Of a stretch of DNA of 35,000 nucleotides, positions 23,835 to 35,000 are shown piece by piece (positions within the stretch are counted from its first letter, which is position 1; each line of letters begins with the position of its first letter). The DNA comes from Neocallimastix lanati (nom. inval.) (Eukaryota; Neocallimastigomycota; Neocallimastigomycetes; Neocallimastigales; Neocallimastigaceae): NCBI GenBank assembly GCA_016946835.1, contig JACVTC010000022.1, positions 725,001 through 760,000 of the forward strand, written 5' to 3'. The position numbers were made by a program, and so were the translations under genes. The notes under the pieces were generated by a model that did not search any database, had not been told where the DNA came from, and worked only from the letters and a program-made list of their open reading frames with translations.

Positions 23835-26800
23835 TATTTTTATTTATTTTTACTTAATTCTTTATTTTTATTTGTATTTTTCTTAAAATATAAAATGAAA
23901 TGGGAAATATTTAAAGTTTATAATGTAAGACAAATAAATGATAAATTTCAATATATATTAAAATTATATATAAAATATATTAATGAGTTATTTTAAAAAT
24001 CGGATTTTTTATAATCATAATAATATTTGTTATCTCTATATTTTAATAATTTAATTATAAAGCCACGTAAACAATATTTATAAACAATATATAATTAATA
24101 ATTATAATACATTAATAAAATTGTATTAGTTTATGATTTTCTTTTAGCCACTATGAAAATAAAAATAGAGAAATTGGCATTGACGACAAATATAAATATT
24201 AAAATTTCTGTGTAACCGCAATGAATATGTTAAAAGATTTTTATTATTATAATATTAATTTGGTTTTATTTTAATTAATAAGTAATTCTTAAGATTTGTA
24301 TATATAGAGTTATTTTAGTTTATTTATTTTAGTAAAAGTTTTAGAGGAAAAAAAAAAAAATTTAACTAAATAAATAAAATTATATTTATTAAGATTTTAA
24401 TTATAAAATAATTAAAATTATTTAATAAAATATATTATTAATAAATTAATATTTCTTTATTAACAAAAAGTTCTACACAGGGAAAAAGAAAAATAAATTA
24501 AAGAATTCATTTATTATCCTTTTAATCATAATAATAATATATTGTAATATATGATTAAATAATTATTTTTCATGATAATATATAAAATATATACATAATT
24601 GTGATTTATTTAATTAAAGTCATAATATAATAAAAAGTTTTTAATTATTTTATTTTATATCTTATTATTTTATAAAATGAAACTCTATAATACTGAAACA
24701 CTTTATTTTTTTTTTTTTTATCCTACTATTTACTAATTATATATATTTTTTTTTTATCTTACTAATTTACTAATTATAATATATTTTTTTATGATTAGGT
24801 TTAATTATTTTTTTTTCTTTTTAAAATAGAATAATACTTATAATATATTTTATTATTTTATTTTAATGTTATGAAAACTTTAAATCATAACGGAAGAAAA
24901 AAAAAATTTTTTTTTTATATACTGTTTTCCTTAATTACTGAAAATATATAAGAATAATATAAATTATTTCATTTAGGCATACTTTCAAAATGAATTATTT
25001 TGTATAATTTTAATTATAATTCAAATAAAAAAAATAATATAAAAATAATGGTAATTTTTATTATTTTTAATATAATAAAATAAAAATAGATAATTAAATA
25101 AGAAAATAATATTAAATAAATTTATAAATAGAAAAAATTTGCTATAATTAATCTTAATTACAATTATAATTATAATGATTAATTATAATGATAATAATAA
25201 TAATAAATTAAGATTAAATATATAGATTAAAAAAAAAAGTTTTTTTTTTTTTATAAAGAATAAAATTTTTTAAAAAAAAAAATTTAATAGAAAATAATTT
25301 AATCTATATATATTTTATAATTATTAATATTTAAAATTTTCCTCATATTTATACTTTATTATGATGATGATGATTATTTTAATTGGAAATGGTTTTAAAA
25401 TTTAAAGATTTAATTTGTTCTTCTCATTCAATATTTAATATTTTTTTTTATTAATAATATATTATAATTAATTATTAAATAATTTATATAAACAAAATAT
25501 TTTTTATAATTATTTATATATAATATAATATATTAATTATTTAAACATTTTTTAATTTTATATACATAATCTACAGTTCATTATAAAACATCAGGGATGA
25601 AATATTACAAATTATTATCTTTAATATAAAAAATTTTTTGGCATTGGTTTATTTTAAAAGTATTATAATAAATTTATGGATTATTAACTTATATATACAT
25701 ATATTTTATTACTTTAGTTGTATTAAGCAAAGAAAAGAATTCTTAAGTAATACCATGGAAAAAAATAATAATTTATATATATCGTGGTAATAATAAAACA
25801 TTTTGTGTAAATATATATAATAAATTATTTAATAATATCTGTTATGATATTGTAAAATAATATTATATAAAATGAAATATTCAAACCTTAATTAATATAA
25901 AAATTTATTATTCAAACATAAATTAATGTCATGAAACAAATTTAAATCTAATGATTTTATAGTATTCTTAATATGTGGCTTGTTTTCAATATACTTGTAA
26001 TAAATGAAATAGGAAATAATAAATAAGTCAATGTTTTACTTATATTTTTATTATTTATTAATATTTATATTTATATAGTTATTAAATATTTCCTTAAATA
26101 ATAATTATTAATATTTTTAATATTTACCATAAAAATTCATTAAATAGTTTGTTTTAATCACAAGAACAATTAATTAAACAGTTAATTATAACTAAATAAC
26201 ATAAAAATAAAACATTTTTTCTGAATTAAGAGAAGTGTGTGAGAAAGTAATTAGATAATAATTTTGTATAATTATTTTTTATTTGAATAAATATATGTAA
26301 TCATAATATTAAAATTAAATAAATAATTCAATAATACTCTAATAAATTTAATAAATTAATCCCATCTTCAAACCGGGGTTTATATCAAATAATAATAATG
26401 AGAATAATAATACTTAATAATTAATGATTAATAATTAATAATTAATAATTAATTAATATAATAATATAAAATGTTATTGTTTAACAAATTAAGGACCAAT
26501 TCAAATTTTTACCTAAATTAAATAAAAAATAATAATAATTAATAAAAAAATAAATTAATCATATTAAATTTAAATTCTAATTTATAACAAAAAAAAAAAA
26601 AATTAAAAATTAAAGTTTATTAATAAATAAATACATAAAAAAATAATAAAAAAAAATATAATTATTTATTAATCATTATTATTTATTAATCATTATTATT
26701 TATTATCATTATTATTTATTAATCATAATTTAATTATTATTATTCTTTATTATAATTATTAATCCAATCTTATAAATATTATTGTTAGTGATTCATGTTT

Positions 26801-27490
26801 AATTAATTTTTTTTTTATTTATAATTAATTACTATCAATTAAAATAATACTTTTTATTCATTAATATTAAACCCTTAACAAATAAAAAATTTATACCCTA
26901 AATAAAAATAATACAAAATGAAATTCAATAGTATTATTATCCATTTTTATATAAAAAGTTTTATTAATTATATATTATTTTTGTTTAATAATTATTATTT
27001 TTTTTAATTACTTTAATTTATGATAATCTTTTAATTTTAAATATTAATCAATATTCGATAATGTAATATTAAAACAATTTAAAGCATCACCTTTTAGAAT
27101 ATAAACAATTGAATAATAGATTTTTATTTAATATTTTTTTTTTTAAAGTTCTAAGTACATTTGTGTCAATGATAATGTACAGAAAAAAAAAAAAAAAAGA
27201 AAGAAAAAAAAAATTAAAAATTCGAGTATTAATTTTTATGAATATTTAATAATTTAAAAATTTAAAATTTTCTCTTAATATTAATCACTAGGAATTAATG
27301 ATTTCCATTAAATTATATTTCATTGTAAATTTTGTGCTTTTTATTGATGTTTTTACATTATTATTTTTTTTTTATTCTCTTAAGTTTTATAATATATATA
27401 TATATATATAATAATGAACTTTCAATATCATATATTTTTTTATTATATTCATTCAATACTGTCTTTCAAGTTTTTATAATGGTAGTTAAT
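23263..27490. other. AT-rich intergenic region
   Basis: About 4.2 kb upstream of the Stealth gene, which would hold its promoter. It contains a (TTG)n/(TTA)n patch near 23418-23465, poly-T and TTTTA-rich tracts, and ATTATT/AATT repeats around 26400-26760. A 19-base word AAATTAAAAATTCGAGTAT at 27211-27229 recurs at 18995-19013. The frame at 23329-23646 is poly-Leu/Phe/Tyr low complexity. No gene or RNA recognised. Confidence 0.6.
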
Positions 27491-27499
27491 ACTCTGTAT

Positions 27500-27840
27500 G
27501 AACTCACATAAGATTTTTGAATCGATCCCATTACTAACCTCCTTGAATTTATATAGGCCGATTTTCATTCTTATATGAAATTGGTTGTTTTCTCTCTCTC
27601 GTCAAGGCTAAGTATTCCTATTGCTAGACTCTATATAATTAACTAGTTCAGAGAGCACTTGATCTGTGTGAAAGAGGATTTAGCGTTGATGTTCCTCCCT
27701 CATTGATGATTCAAGAGAGATCACTGAATTGAAAGTCCATCATATAAAGCGGTGTATAGGGAATGCCTTTCATATTAACCTTACATAGAAAGTGGTCAGC
27801 ATCGACGCCCCAAAACGGTATTGTAAAGAATCCATTTTAT
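27500..27840. other. Isolated GC-elevated island, decayed coding sequence or structured RNA
   Basis: Roughly 340 bp at about 38% GC by rough count, bounded by DNA of under 20% GC. No homopolymer longer than five interrupts it. On the minus strand an open stretch of about 60 codons (about 27630 to 27460) reads ENNQFHIRMKIGLYKFKEVS, then NGIDSKILCEFIQSINYHYK and stops; upstream of it the same frame has several TGA/TAA/TAG stops, while another frame is open over FTIPFWGVDADHFLCKVNM. On the plus strand a stop-interrupted frame is also seen. No tRNA fold or known RNA motif was found. I do not recognise a family; a gene fragment broken by frameshifts and a noncoding RNA both fit. Confidence 0.45.
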
Positions 27841-28955
27841 ACAGTATTTTTTAAGAAATCCAAGTTATTGATTCTGAATAAATGAATAATTTATAATAAA
27901 ATGTTAATGTTAATATAATTTATAATTTATTAGATAATATATAATTCATTAATTGACTAATTAATGGATAATGTTACACAAATAAATATGTTAATAATTA
28001 TCATAAAAATATTGATATAAAATGAAAATGTAAATCTTAATTATTAATAAATAGATTTAGTAAATAATTGGCATGATAATTGGCATGATAAGATATTTAA
28101 TAATTAATTTTAAAAAATAGCATGATAAAATGAAAACTGATGTAAAATTATGTGATAAAAATAATGATATATGTTTAATTTATGTAGAAAGAGTTTTTTT
28201 TTATACCTTATATTTATATTTATGTTAAAACTTTTTTTATTTATTTTCTAATAATAAAATTAATAATTTTCTTCTCATAAATATCAATTATATATAAAAA
28301 ACAATAAGCATTTCCAAAATTATTATTTCATATAATCCTTTTTATACTTAATTATTAATATTTTATGTGTAACCTACAAACTTCAACTACCAATTAATAA
28401 TATTTGTATAAAATAAATTATAATATTAATTTTTAACATTAATTTAGTATATTTAATAATTAAATCCATGCTATATCGAAATAACATGAATTTTAATATA
28501 AAGAATAATTTACCAATATACAAATTATACAAATATAGGTTGAGTCACGTTTTTGTTTCATATTAAAATTTTTATATTAAAATTGTTTATACATATATGT
28601 AAATAATTTATTTTTATTTGTTAATTTATTTAATTTTTTTTTTTTTTTTATTTTTTCAAAAAATTTATATTTTATTTTTTAAATAATATTTATTATTAAA
28701 TTTTATTATATACTTATTATATTGGAATTTTTTCTAAATTAGTTTAAAATGTGTTAAGGAGTCAATATAAAATGATGTGTATGCTACAAAAAATGTACTA
28801 TTTCATAATTAAATTTTATTCATTATTTATTTATATATATAATTCAATAAAATCTTTTTAAAAAAAACTCTAAATATTAATTTTATAAAATAATTTTCCT
28901 TTTTTGTTTTACATACAAGTTATTATAGAACCAAACATTATAAATATTTAATATT
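27841..28955. other. AT-rich spacer
   Basis: No coding frame, RNA or ordered repeat recognised. If the copia remnant on the minus strand ever had a 3' LTR it should lie here, but I could not identify one. Confidence 0.5.
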
Positions 28956-28959
28956 ACTT

Positions 28960-30300
28960 CATAATTTGAATATCCAATAAATTTGTTATTTTTTATTATA
29001 ATGTATAGATTTATCTCTTTTGTACCGTTCAAATATTGTTAAAATGTTCATTAAATTTTTTATTATCAGCTTCAACTGGATTTTCGCAGATTCTTGAGGT
29101 TTCATTTACAGCAAATAATATTTCAGGTCTTGACTTTACTGCAATATATAATAATGCTTTTAATAACAATTTATATTATTTTTGTTCTTTTTGCATTTAT
29201 TAAGTCTGAATTATTTCTTTCATATTCTGCAATATGGTGTGTTTTGAGTTGTTTTTGTTTTATTTATGTTATATTTTTTTTTTCAATTATTTTTATTAAT
29301 ATAATCAATTTGATTTAATTATATACCTATCACATTGTTTTATAAATGCTTATTCCTATTATTTTTAGTTGCATCAGAATCTTTAGAAATTTTATATTTC
29401 TCTTTTAATTTGCTGATAGTATAGTTTATTTCTTTTTTTTTTTTTAAATTCCTGTTATTAAAATATCATCTACATAACATGTTAGTAAATATGTTAAATT
29501 TAAATTTATTAATTTTTATTATATTTTCAGAGAAACGATATTTATCAGTTTTGTATTTTTTAAATCCTGTGCTTACCAAATATTGTGATATTTCGTTATA
29601 CTACATTCTTCCTTCTTCTTTCTCACCATAATGTGCTTTCTTAAGTAATCAGAATTTATTTCGTATTAAAAATTTTTAATCGTCATAAAGAATTTTTTTT
29701 ATAAATATCCCTTCTTCGAAATCAGTATTTAAAGTAAGCGGTTTTTATGACCAATTATTTTAATTTCCAGTCATATTTTGGATGCGATGGCAACTGTAAG
29801 TCTTAGACTATCTGCTTGGACTGTTAAAGAAAATGCTTTCTAAAAAAAAAAAAAAATCATCTCCTTCAACTTGCTGACATCCATGTGTCCACTAGTTATG
29901 CTTTTTTTTTTTTTTTTTTTTTTTTTATTATCATCTTTTTCAGCAAAGAGACACAATTAATTCCTATTATATTTACATTCTTGGGTATATTCTCCACCAC
30001 TTCTCATTACATTAGTATCATACATGCTTGTTAATTTCATAATAATAGTACATCCATTTTTTTGAGAATTGAATCAATGGATATTAAATTGTTTTGAATA
30101 TATTTGACTTATAAATAAACAACTATTCTTGATTATGAATTATTCTAAACTGTTTTAATAATAATGGAATGAAGAGCATTTTACTGATTTTAATTTGACT
30201 TTTACTCATTTTTGAAAATTGAATTTCATTTTCAATGAAATGATGTTCCTGTTGAAGAAGTAGAACCTCCAAATAGTTAAACAAATACAATTAATAAATT
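28960..30300 (-). pseudogene. Degenerate Ty1/copia reverse transcriptase and RNase H
   Basis: Minus-strand translation in shifting frames follows the copia RVT_2 domain in order. From high to low coordinate: YDTNVMR and VVENIPKNVNIIG (about 30020-29960); CQQVEGDDF then LTVQADSLRLTVAIASK (29880-29780); a TDFEEGIFI-like segment (about 29720); KALHYGEKEEGRM (ALYGLKQ-GR position, about 29640-29600) then YNEISQYLVSTGFKKYKTDK; the catalytic YVDDILITG (29476-29450); INYTISKLKEKYKISKDSDA; and ALLYIAVKSRPEILFAVNE followed by TSRICENPVEADNKK (29156-29060). QYLNGTKEINLY (about 29030) marks the connection to RNase H. At least several frameshifts, stops and homopolymer insertions (an A run at 29842-29855, a T run at 29901-29926) make it nonfunctional. 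Integrase is absent on this side. Confidence 0.85.
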
Positions 30301-30566
30301 TTCACATTTAAAATTTTTTCATAATTACAAAATGAAAACCTTCATAAATTGGTATTCAAATTTGAAATTATTCCTTGATTCTAAAGAATTAGGTGATTAT
30401 ATATTTAAAGAATATTAAATATATATATATATATCAATAAAAAAAAAACATTAAAAGTATGATAGTATTATAATATTGAATAAATTTGATGAATTTACAA
30501 AAAAAAAAAAAAAATCTATTAAATGATTGCACAAATGCATATTCAATAATAAAAGAATTAAAAAGA

Positions 30567-30609
<43 letters not shown>

Positions 30610-31253
30610 GCAGGCTCATCCAGACTATTTTAAAATTCAAAATGAAATTAAAGAAATAAAGAAATTAAGAAATTAAATAATAATAAAAAAAAAAAAAAAA
30701 AAAACGATGACTTTAAGCTGTAATTAGATAATCTTAACTCTATAATAAACAGAATAGGATAATGAGGTAAAATTACAAAAAAAAAAATACAAAAAAAAAA
30801 AAAAAAATACAAAAATTAAAAATTAGGACTAAGTAAAGGAAAAAAAAAAAAAAGTTTTATATATCTTTAGAGGAATTAAATAAGGTCGAAATTGCATTAC
30901 TCATTCAAGTTTCGATATGTTGAATAAGCATTTTAAGTATTTAAAAAAGAAGACATATTAAAAACAAAGTACCATAATCAAGAAAAAAAAAAAAAAATTC
31001 AAAAGTATTTAAAAGGGTAGATTTCAAGGAAGTAAAAATAAGTATATCAACAAAGAAAAATTAAATTTAACAAAATTTATTAATATTAACTTCCATATAA
31101 AATTCAATGAAGAAATTAAATTCCAACGAAATACTTCCACTATTGTCATAATAAAATGGATATAATAATACTGATAACTGTATTTTTTTTTTTTTTTTTT
31201 TTTTTTTCAACCCATCAAATTCACCAAAGAATCATTATAGGGAAGAAAAGAAA

Positions 31254-31269
31254 ACTAATAATAATAATA

Positions 31270-31331
<62 letters not shown>
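31254..31331. repeat. (AAT)n microsatellite inside the copia remnant
   Basis: About 25 AAT/TAA units with one early interruption (AAATAAT). In the plus frame it reads as poly-Asn. Confidence 0.9.
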
Positions 31332-31333
<2 letters not shown>

Positions 31334-31373
31334 TCAAGGAATAAATAAATAAATAAAATATAAAAAAAATGAT

Positions 31374-31445
31374 CATCCTTAAGTAAGAAAGGTAGTAGTT
31401 GTATAAGAAAAGAAACTTTCAAATCTTATAACATTAATTATGAAG

Positions 31446-31490
<45 letters not shown>

Positions 31491-31561
31491 ATCTTTAAGT
31501 AAGAAAGGTAGTAGTAGTAAAAAGAAAAGAAACTTCAAATCTTATAACATTAATTATGAAG
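31374..31561. repeat. Direct repeat of about 72 bp separated by a 44-base A run
   Basis: Copy 1 (31374-31445) and copy 2 (31490-31561) both run from CATC through TTAAGTAAGAAAGGTAGTAG, then AAGAAAAGAAAC and CAAATCTTATAACATTAATT to ATGAAG. The intervening DNA is a pure A run at 31446-31489. The repeated piece encodes a Ser/Lys-rich stretch in the decayed gag frame. Confidence 0.85.
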
Positions 31562-31570
31562 AAAAAAAAA

Positions 31571-31806
31571 TTTTTTTTTACATGAAAATAGCAAAAAAAA
31601 AAAAAAAAAATAATAATGGTACTTTCAATAGAAAAAAAAAAAAAAAAAAAAAAAAATTAAAAAATTCAAATTCCGATTCCGATTCCGATTCATTATTCAA
31701 CATTTATTTCAATATAATCATTAATAATATAGAATATAGAAGACAGTTATAATAACAATTCAGTAACTCCTAGAAACATAACAGTAAATAAAATAAATGC
31801 CTAAAT

Positions 31807-31860
<54 letters not shown>

Positions 31861-31914
31861 GTAATGATAAAGAAGATAATAACAAAAGAGTCATGGATCA
31901 TGAATAGTGAAAAG

Positions 31915-31947
<33 letters not shown>

Positions 31948-32074
31948 TATAAAAACACTATATCAAACATTGAAGAAGTTTCCTATAGAGAGGGATGACA
32001 TACCCAAATGGGATAATCCGATTAGAATTTACAAAAAAAGGGTATATACAAAGGAATATATATATATATCATAC

Positions 32075-32114
<40 letters not shown>

Positions 32115-32149
32115 TTTTTACATGAAAAAAATAATGGTACCTTCAATAG

Positions 32150-32191
<42 letters not shown>

Positions 32192-32521
32192 CCTAAATTA
32201 GTAATAGTAATGGAAATGTACAATTAATAAAGAAAGAAAAAGACTTCCAAAATATTTAAATAAATAAAAAAAAAAAAAAAAAATAAATAAATAAAATAAA
32301 ATAAAATAAACTTATTATTTCCCTCTCTACAAATGATTTTTTTTTTTTTTTACCATACATGCCTAAGAAATGATAGAGTAATTATGAAAGTATAGAATTT
32401 GTCATCTAATGAAATCCATACCAAAAAAAAAAAAAAAAAATTTTTTTACATGAAAAAAATAATGGTACTTTCAATAGAAAAAAAAAAATGCTATAAAAAA
32501 AAAATAATGATACTTTCAATA
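31571..32521. repeat. Four dispersed copies of an ACATGAAAA...ATGGTACTTTCAATAG element
   Basis: Copies lie at about 31571-31632, 32113-32150 and 32441-32478, with a truncated one at 32501-32521. Each complete copy has a T run, ACATGAAAA, an A run, then TAATGGTACTTTCAATAG and another A run (one copy reads TACCTTC). Two copies are preceded by ATACC plus an A run. Internal multiplication within the plus-strand copia remnant is the simplest reading. Confidence 0.75.
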
Positions 32522-32522
32522 G

Positions 32523-32553
<31 letters not shown>

Positions 32554-32645
32554 CATAAAGGATATAAAAAATCATATATATATAAAAAAAAAAAAAAGTT
32601 TTTTTTTGGGGGGGTAGGCAAGCTTAAAATAAATATTTTTTAATC

Positions 32646-32646
<1 letters not shown>

Positions 32647-32692
<46 letters not shown>
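32647..32692. repeat. 46-base T run
   Basis: Uninterrupted run of 46 T, the longest homopolymer in the window, directly before CATCCTAG and the pre-integrase-like piece. Its length may also be affected by sequencing error. Confidence 0.9.
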
Positions 32693-32760
32693 CATCCTAG
32701 ACATGTAGAAAATGCCACTGTAGATAATGTGGAGAATGTGAAAAACATCGTTGGTATATA

Positions 32761-32880
32761 TATTGTTTTAATAACATTGTACATTCTACTACATTATTAA
32801 GATATATATATATATATATTTTTTTTATTTTAGAATTTTTTTTTTTTTTTTTTTTTTATTAATAATTATTAAAATATATA

Positions 32881-32942
<62 letters not shown>

Positions 32943-33436
32943 TATTATTATTATTTTTTAATAGTATAAAAAAAATAAATAATTTATTAAAAGTATAATT
33001 TATAATTTTTTTTTTATTAAGTACATAATTATTTAAAAAAAAAAAATAATAAAAAGTAATCTAAATTTATATTATTATATATTATTTTTTTATATGATAA
33101 TGATAATTTTTTTTTTTTAAAAAAAAAATAATAATGATAAAAATAAAAATAAAAAAAAAAAAAAAGTAGATAATTATATCAATTCTATTTTAATAATAAA
33201 AATAAAAATAATAATAATAAAAAATGTATAAAATAATAATTGTATAAATATATATAAATTATTATATTATATAATAAAAAATTAAAAAAAATAAAATTAT
33301 GTATATGTGTAAAAAAAAAGAAAAAAAAAAAAGAAAAGATAAGATTGAAAATAAAATAAAAAAAATTTATTAAATACAAAGATATGTATAATTTTTTTAT
33401 ATTATGGTATTTTGATTTTTTTTTTTTTTTTTTTTT
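32761..33436. other. AT-rich spacer with an ATT microsatellite
   Basis: Separates the copia remnant from the 3' end of the CorA gene. Contains a long ATT repeat at 32884-32954 and several A/T runs. Nothing else recognised; no LTR identified. Confidence 0.55.
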
Positions 33437-33972
33437 CTAAATCATTCCTAAACGTTTGGATATAATAATAGATACAATGGAAATGACTACCATGGATAAA
33501 CAAATAATAAAGAAAGGAATAAGCGAATTCTCATAATTTTGACCTGGTACAAAAACGTTCATACCCCACATACCTATGATTATAATAAATATATAATAAA
33601 TATATTATATATAATATATTATATATTTTTTTTATATACAAATAATATAAGAACATATTAATTATTTATTATCATTATTATTATCCTTAAATTTAATTTA
33701 ATTATATAAATCATAATATATCGATAAATTTTAAAATCACAAAAATTTAAAATTTTATATTTCTAATTTTTCATTTTTTTTATTTCAATATATGTATATA
33801 TATATGTTATATAATATATAATTTTCTATATATATAATTTTCTTTTCTTTTCTTTTCTTTTTTATTTTATTTTATTTTATTTTTCTCATTTTATTTTATT
33901 TTTTTTTTTATTTTTTTTTTTTTTATTAAATTTTGATTTTTGATTTTTTTTTTTTTTTTGATTTTTGATTTT

Positions 33973-34015
<43 letters not shown>

Positions 34016-34443
34016 TGAAATAAGACTAAGAGGTAAGAAAATTGAACCCAAAACCGATAATTTATTAGCAATATCATTGGTATCATTTGTAGCCAAAGTA
34101 ATTTCAATAGAAATTTGAGCTAGATAGTTCGAGTTGGCACGAATTAAAGTTTCATCGTAGTGATGTAAATTTTGTACCATGGTAATGACGTGATCTTGGA
34201 CATCACTTAAATACAATAAATTATTTGAATTTGGTGTGAGGGTATTGATACGTTTAATTAAAGTTTTTATAACTTCAGATTTATCTGTTAATAATCTCAA
34301 TAGGGTGGTAACATGTTTACGAGCTAAACCAATACGACGAAGCATATCATTCTTTTCTGATTCTTTTAAAATAAGAACTAATTCATCAATGGTATTAACA
34401 TCAACTTCTACACTATTTATATATGGTATTAAAGAATCGGTAA
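33437..34443 (-). CDS. CorA-family Mg2+ transporter, C-terminal part (5' end outside window)
   Basis: Two exons are visible: 34443-34015 and 33573-33437 (TAG stop), joined by a GT-AG intron of 441 bases (34014-33574). The upstream 3' splice site is ATTATAG at 34450-34444, so the preceding intron continues upstream and earlier exons lie outside. The visible 187 or so residues carry a helical region (NDMLRRIGLARKHVTTLLRL, then DVQDHVITMVQNLHHYDETL), the first membrane segment ending LSLISG, and, spliced across the intron, GMWGMNVFVPGQ with the CorA signature GMN. The second membrane segment (IPFFIICLSMVVISIVSIII) and a basic tail SKRLGMI follow. This is the CorA/Alr1/Mnr2 architecture: a pentameric channel for Mg2+ in the plasma or vacuolar membrane. 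The family call is firm; whether it is Alr1-like or Mnr2-like cannot be decided from this part. Confidence 0.9.
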
Positions 34444-34508
34444 CTATAATAAAATAATATCAAATGATGAAATAAATAAATAAATAAATAAAAAAATAAA
34501 AAAAAAAT

Positions 34509-34565
34509 AATATAATATAATATAATATAATATAATATAATATAATATAATATAATATAATATAA
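34509..34565. repeat. (TATAA)n pentamer repeat
   Basis: About eleven TATAA units in an uninterrupted array. Confidence 0.9.
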
Positions 34566-34774
34566 AATATAAGTATTAATAATTCATATATATTTATGTA
34601 TGTATGTATGTATGTATTTTTTTTGTTATTTAATATAGAAATAAATATAAATATTTATATAAAATAATAATAGTAATATTAATAAATAGATAAAAAAAAA
34701 TAATAATAGCATTAAATTAAACCATATTATTTTTATTATTACTATTATTATTCATATTTATTTAGAGGGGAAAA

Positions 34775-34966
<192 letters not shown>

Positions 34967-35000
34967 TAAAAATAAAGATGAAAATAAAATTAACAATATA

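Larger units (their letters stand above)
30332..32760 (+). pseudogene. Degenerate Ty1/copia gag, protease region and integrase start
   Basis: Plus-strand translation in shifting frames. A gag start with an ATG at 30332 reads KTFINWYSNLKLFLDSKELG then DYIFKEY and stops at 30416-30418. Further gag-like pieces follow: LLNDCTNAYSIIKELK (30510-30560), HPDYFKIQNEIKEIK (30615-30662) and LDNLNSIINRIG (about 30725-30760). Around 31890 a TKESWIMNSE-like stretch sits where copia proteases have WI-DSG, and NGIIRLEFTKKGYIQRNIYI (32002-32063) matches the region after the protease. At 32700-32753 ATVDNVENVKNIVG resembles the pre-integrase H-x-N-VENVKN segment. Very many long A runs (up to 44) interrupt the frames. 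Reverse transcriptase is absent on this side. Gag and RNase-side calls are from pattern recognition; the protease and integrase pieces are weaker. Confidence 0.65.

Noticed and set aside
27680-27810. Long-range helix GCGTTGATG / CATCGACGC as proof of structured RNA
   Set aside because: A 9-pair helix with one G-U is expected by chance several times in a sequence of this length.
27500-27840. tRNA or tRNA cluster in the GC island
   Set aside because: No B-box-like GGTTCRANNCC and no cloverleaf could be fitted on either strand.
29094-29318. Plus-strand hydrophobic frame of 74 codons
   Set aside because: It is the antisense of the copia RT/RNase H remnant, whose motifs on the minus strand explain the sequence better.
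31907-32201. Overlapping Lys-rich plus-strand frames proposed as small genes
   Set aside because: They are A runs joined to copia protease-region fragments, without intact start or end.

Overview
The window looks like nuclear DNA of an anaerobic gut fungus (Neocallimastigomycota, the Neocallimastix/Piromyces/Anaeromyces group). This is inferred from four things: intergenic DNA and introns that are almost only A and T with long homopolymer and AAT/TAA microsatellite tracts; GT-AG introns of about 160-440 bases; a secreted GH43 carbohydrate-active enzyme ending in two CBM10-type fungal dockerins; and a secreted subtilase carrying a chitin-binding domain. Genes are sparse: five protein-coding genes in 35 kb, plus decayed retroelement sequence.

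Layout. 1-2618 (+): 3' part of the cohesin ATPase gene SMC3, eight exons, 5' end outside the window. 6814-9954 (+): secreted multidomain subtilisin-like (S8) protease. 10578-10855 (-): small Lys-rich coding-like fragment of unknown nature beside a 62-bp tandem duplication. 13698-16025 (+): secreted GH43 glycosidase with CBM6-like and ricin-type modules and two dockerins. 16146-17726: two repeat blocks occurring in the same order twice around unrelated interiors, the second interior full of inverted repeats. 20434-23262 (-): a type II membrane Stealth-family sugar-phosphate transferase with two Stealth units, the second apparently inactive. About 27500-27840: an isolated island of higher GC, either decayed coding sequence or an unrecognised structured RNA. 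28960-30300 (-) and 30332-32760 (+): degenerate Ty1/copia retrotransposon sequence; the minus-strand part carries reverse transcriptase/RNase H and the plus-strand part carries gag, protease and the integrase start, so they are complementary halves in opposite orientation. 33437-34443 (-): 3' part of a CorA-type Mg2+ transporter gene, with the AAT-microsatellite intron running to the window edge.

The genes do not form an operon or a pathway. The GH43 enzyme would join the extracellular cellulosome for plant cell-wall breakdown. The subtilase is secreted or wall-associated, the Stealth protein is probably a Golgi glycan phosphotransferase, and SMC3 and CorA are housekeeping. The least ordinary items are the double Stealth protein, the split copia remnants full of homopolymer tracts, the repeat blocks with exchanged interiors, and the GC island.
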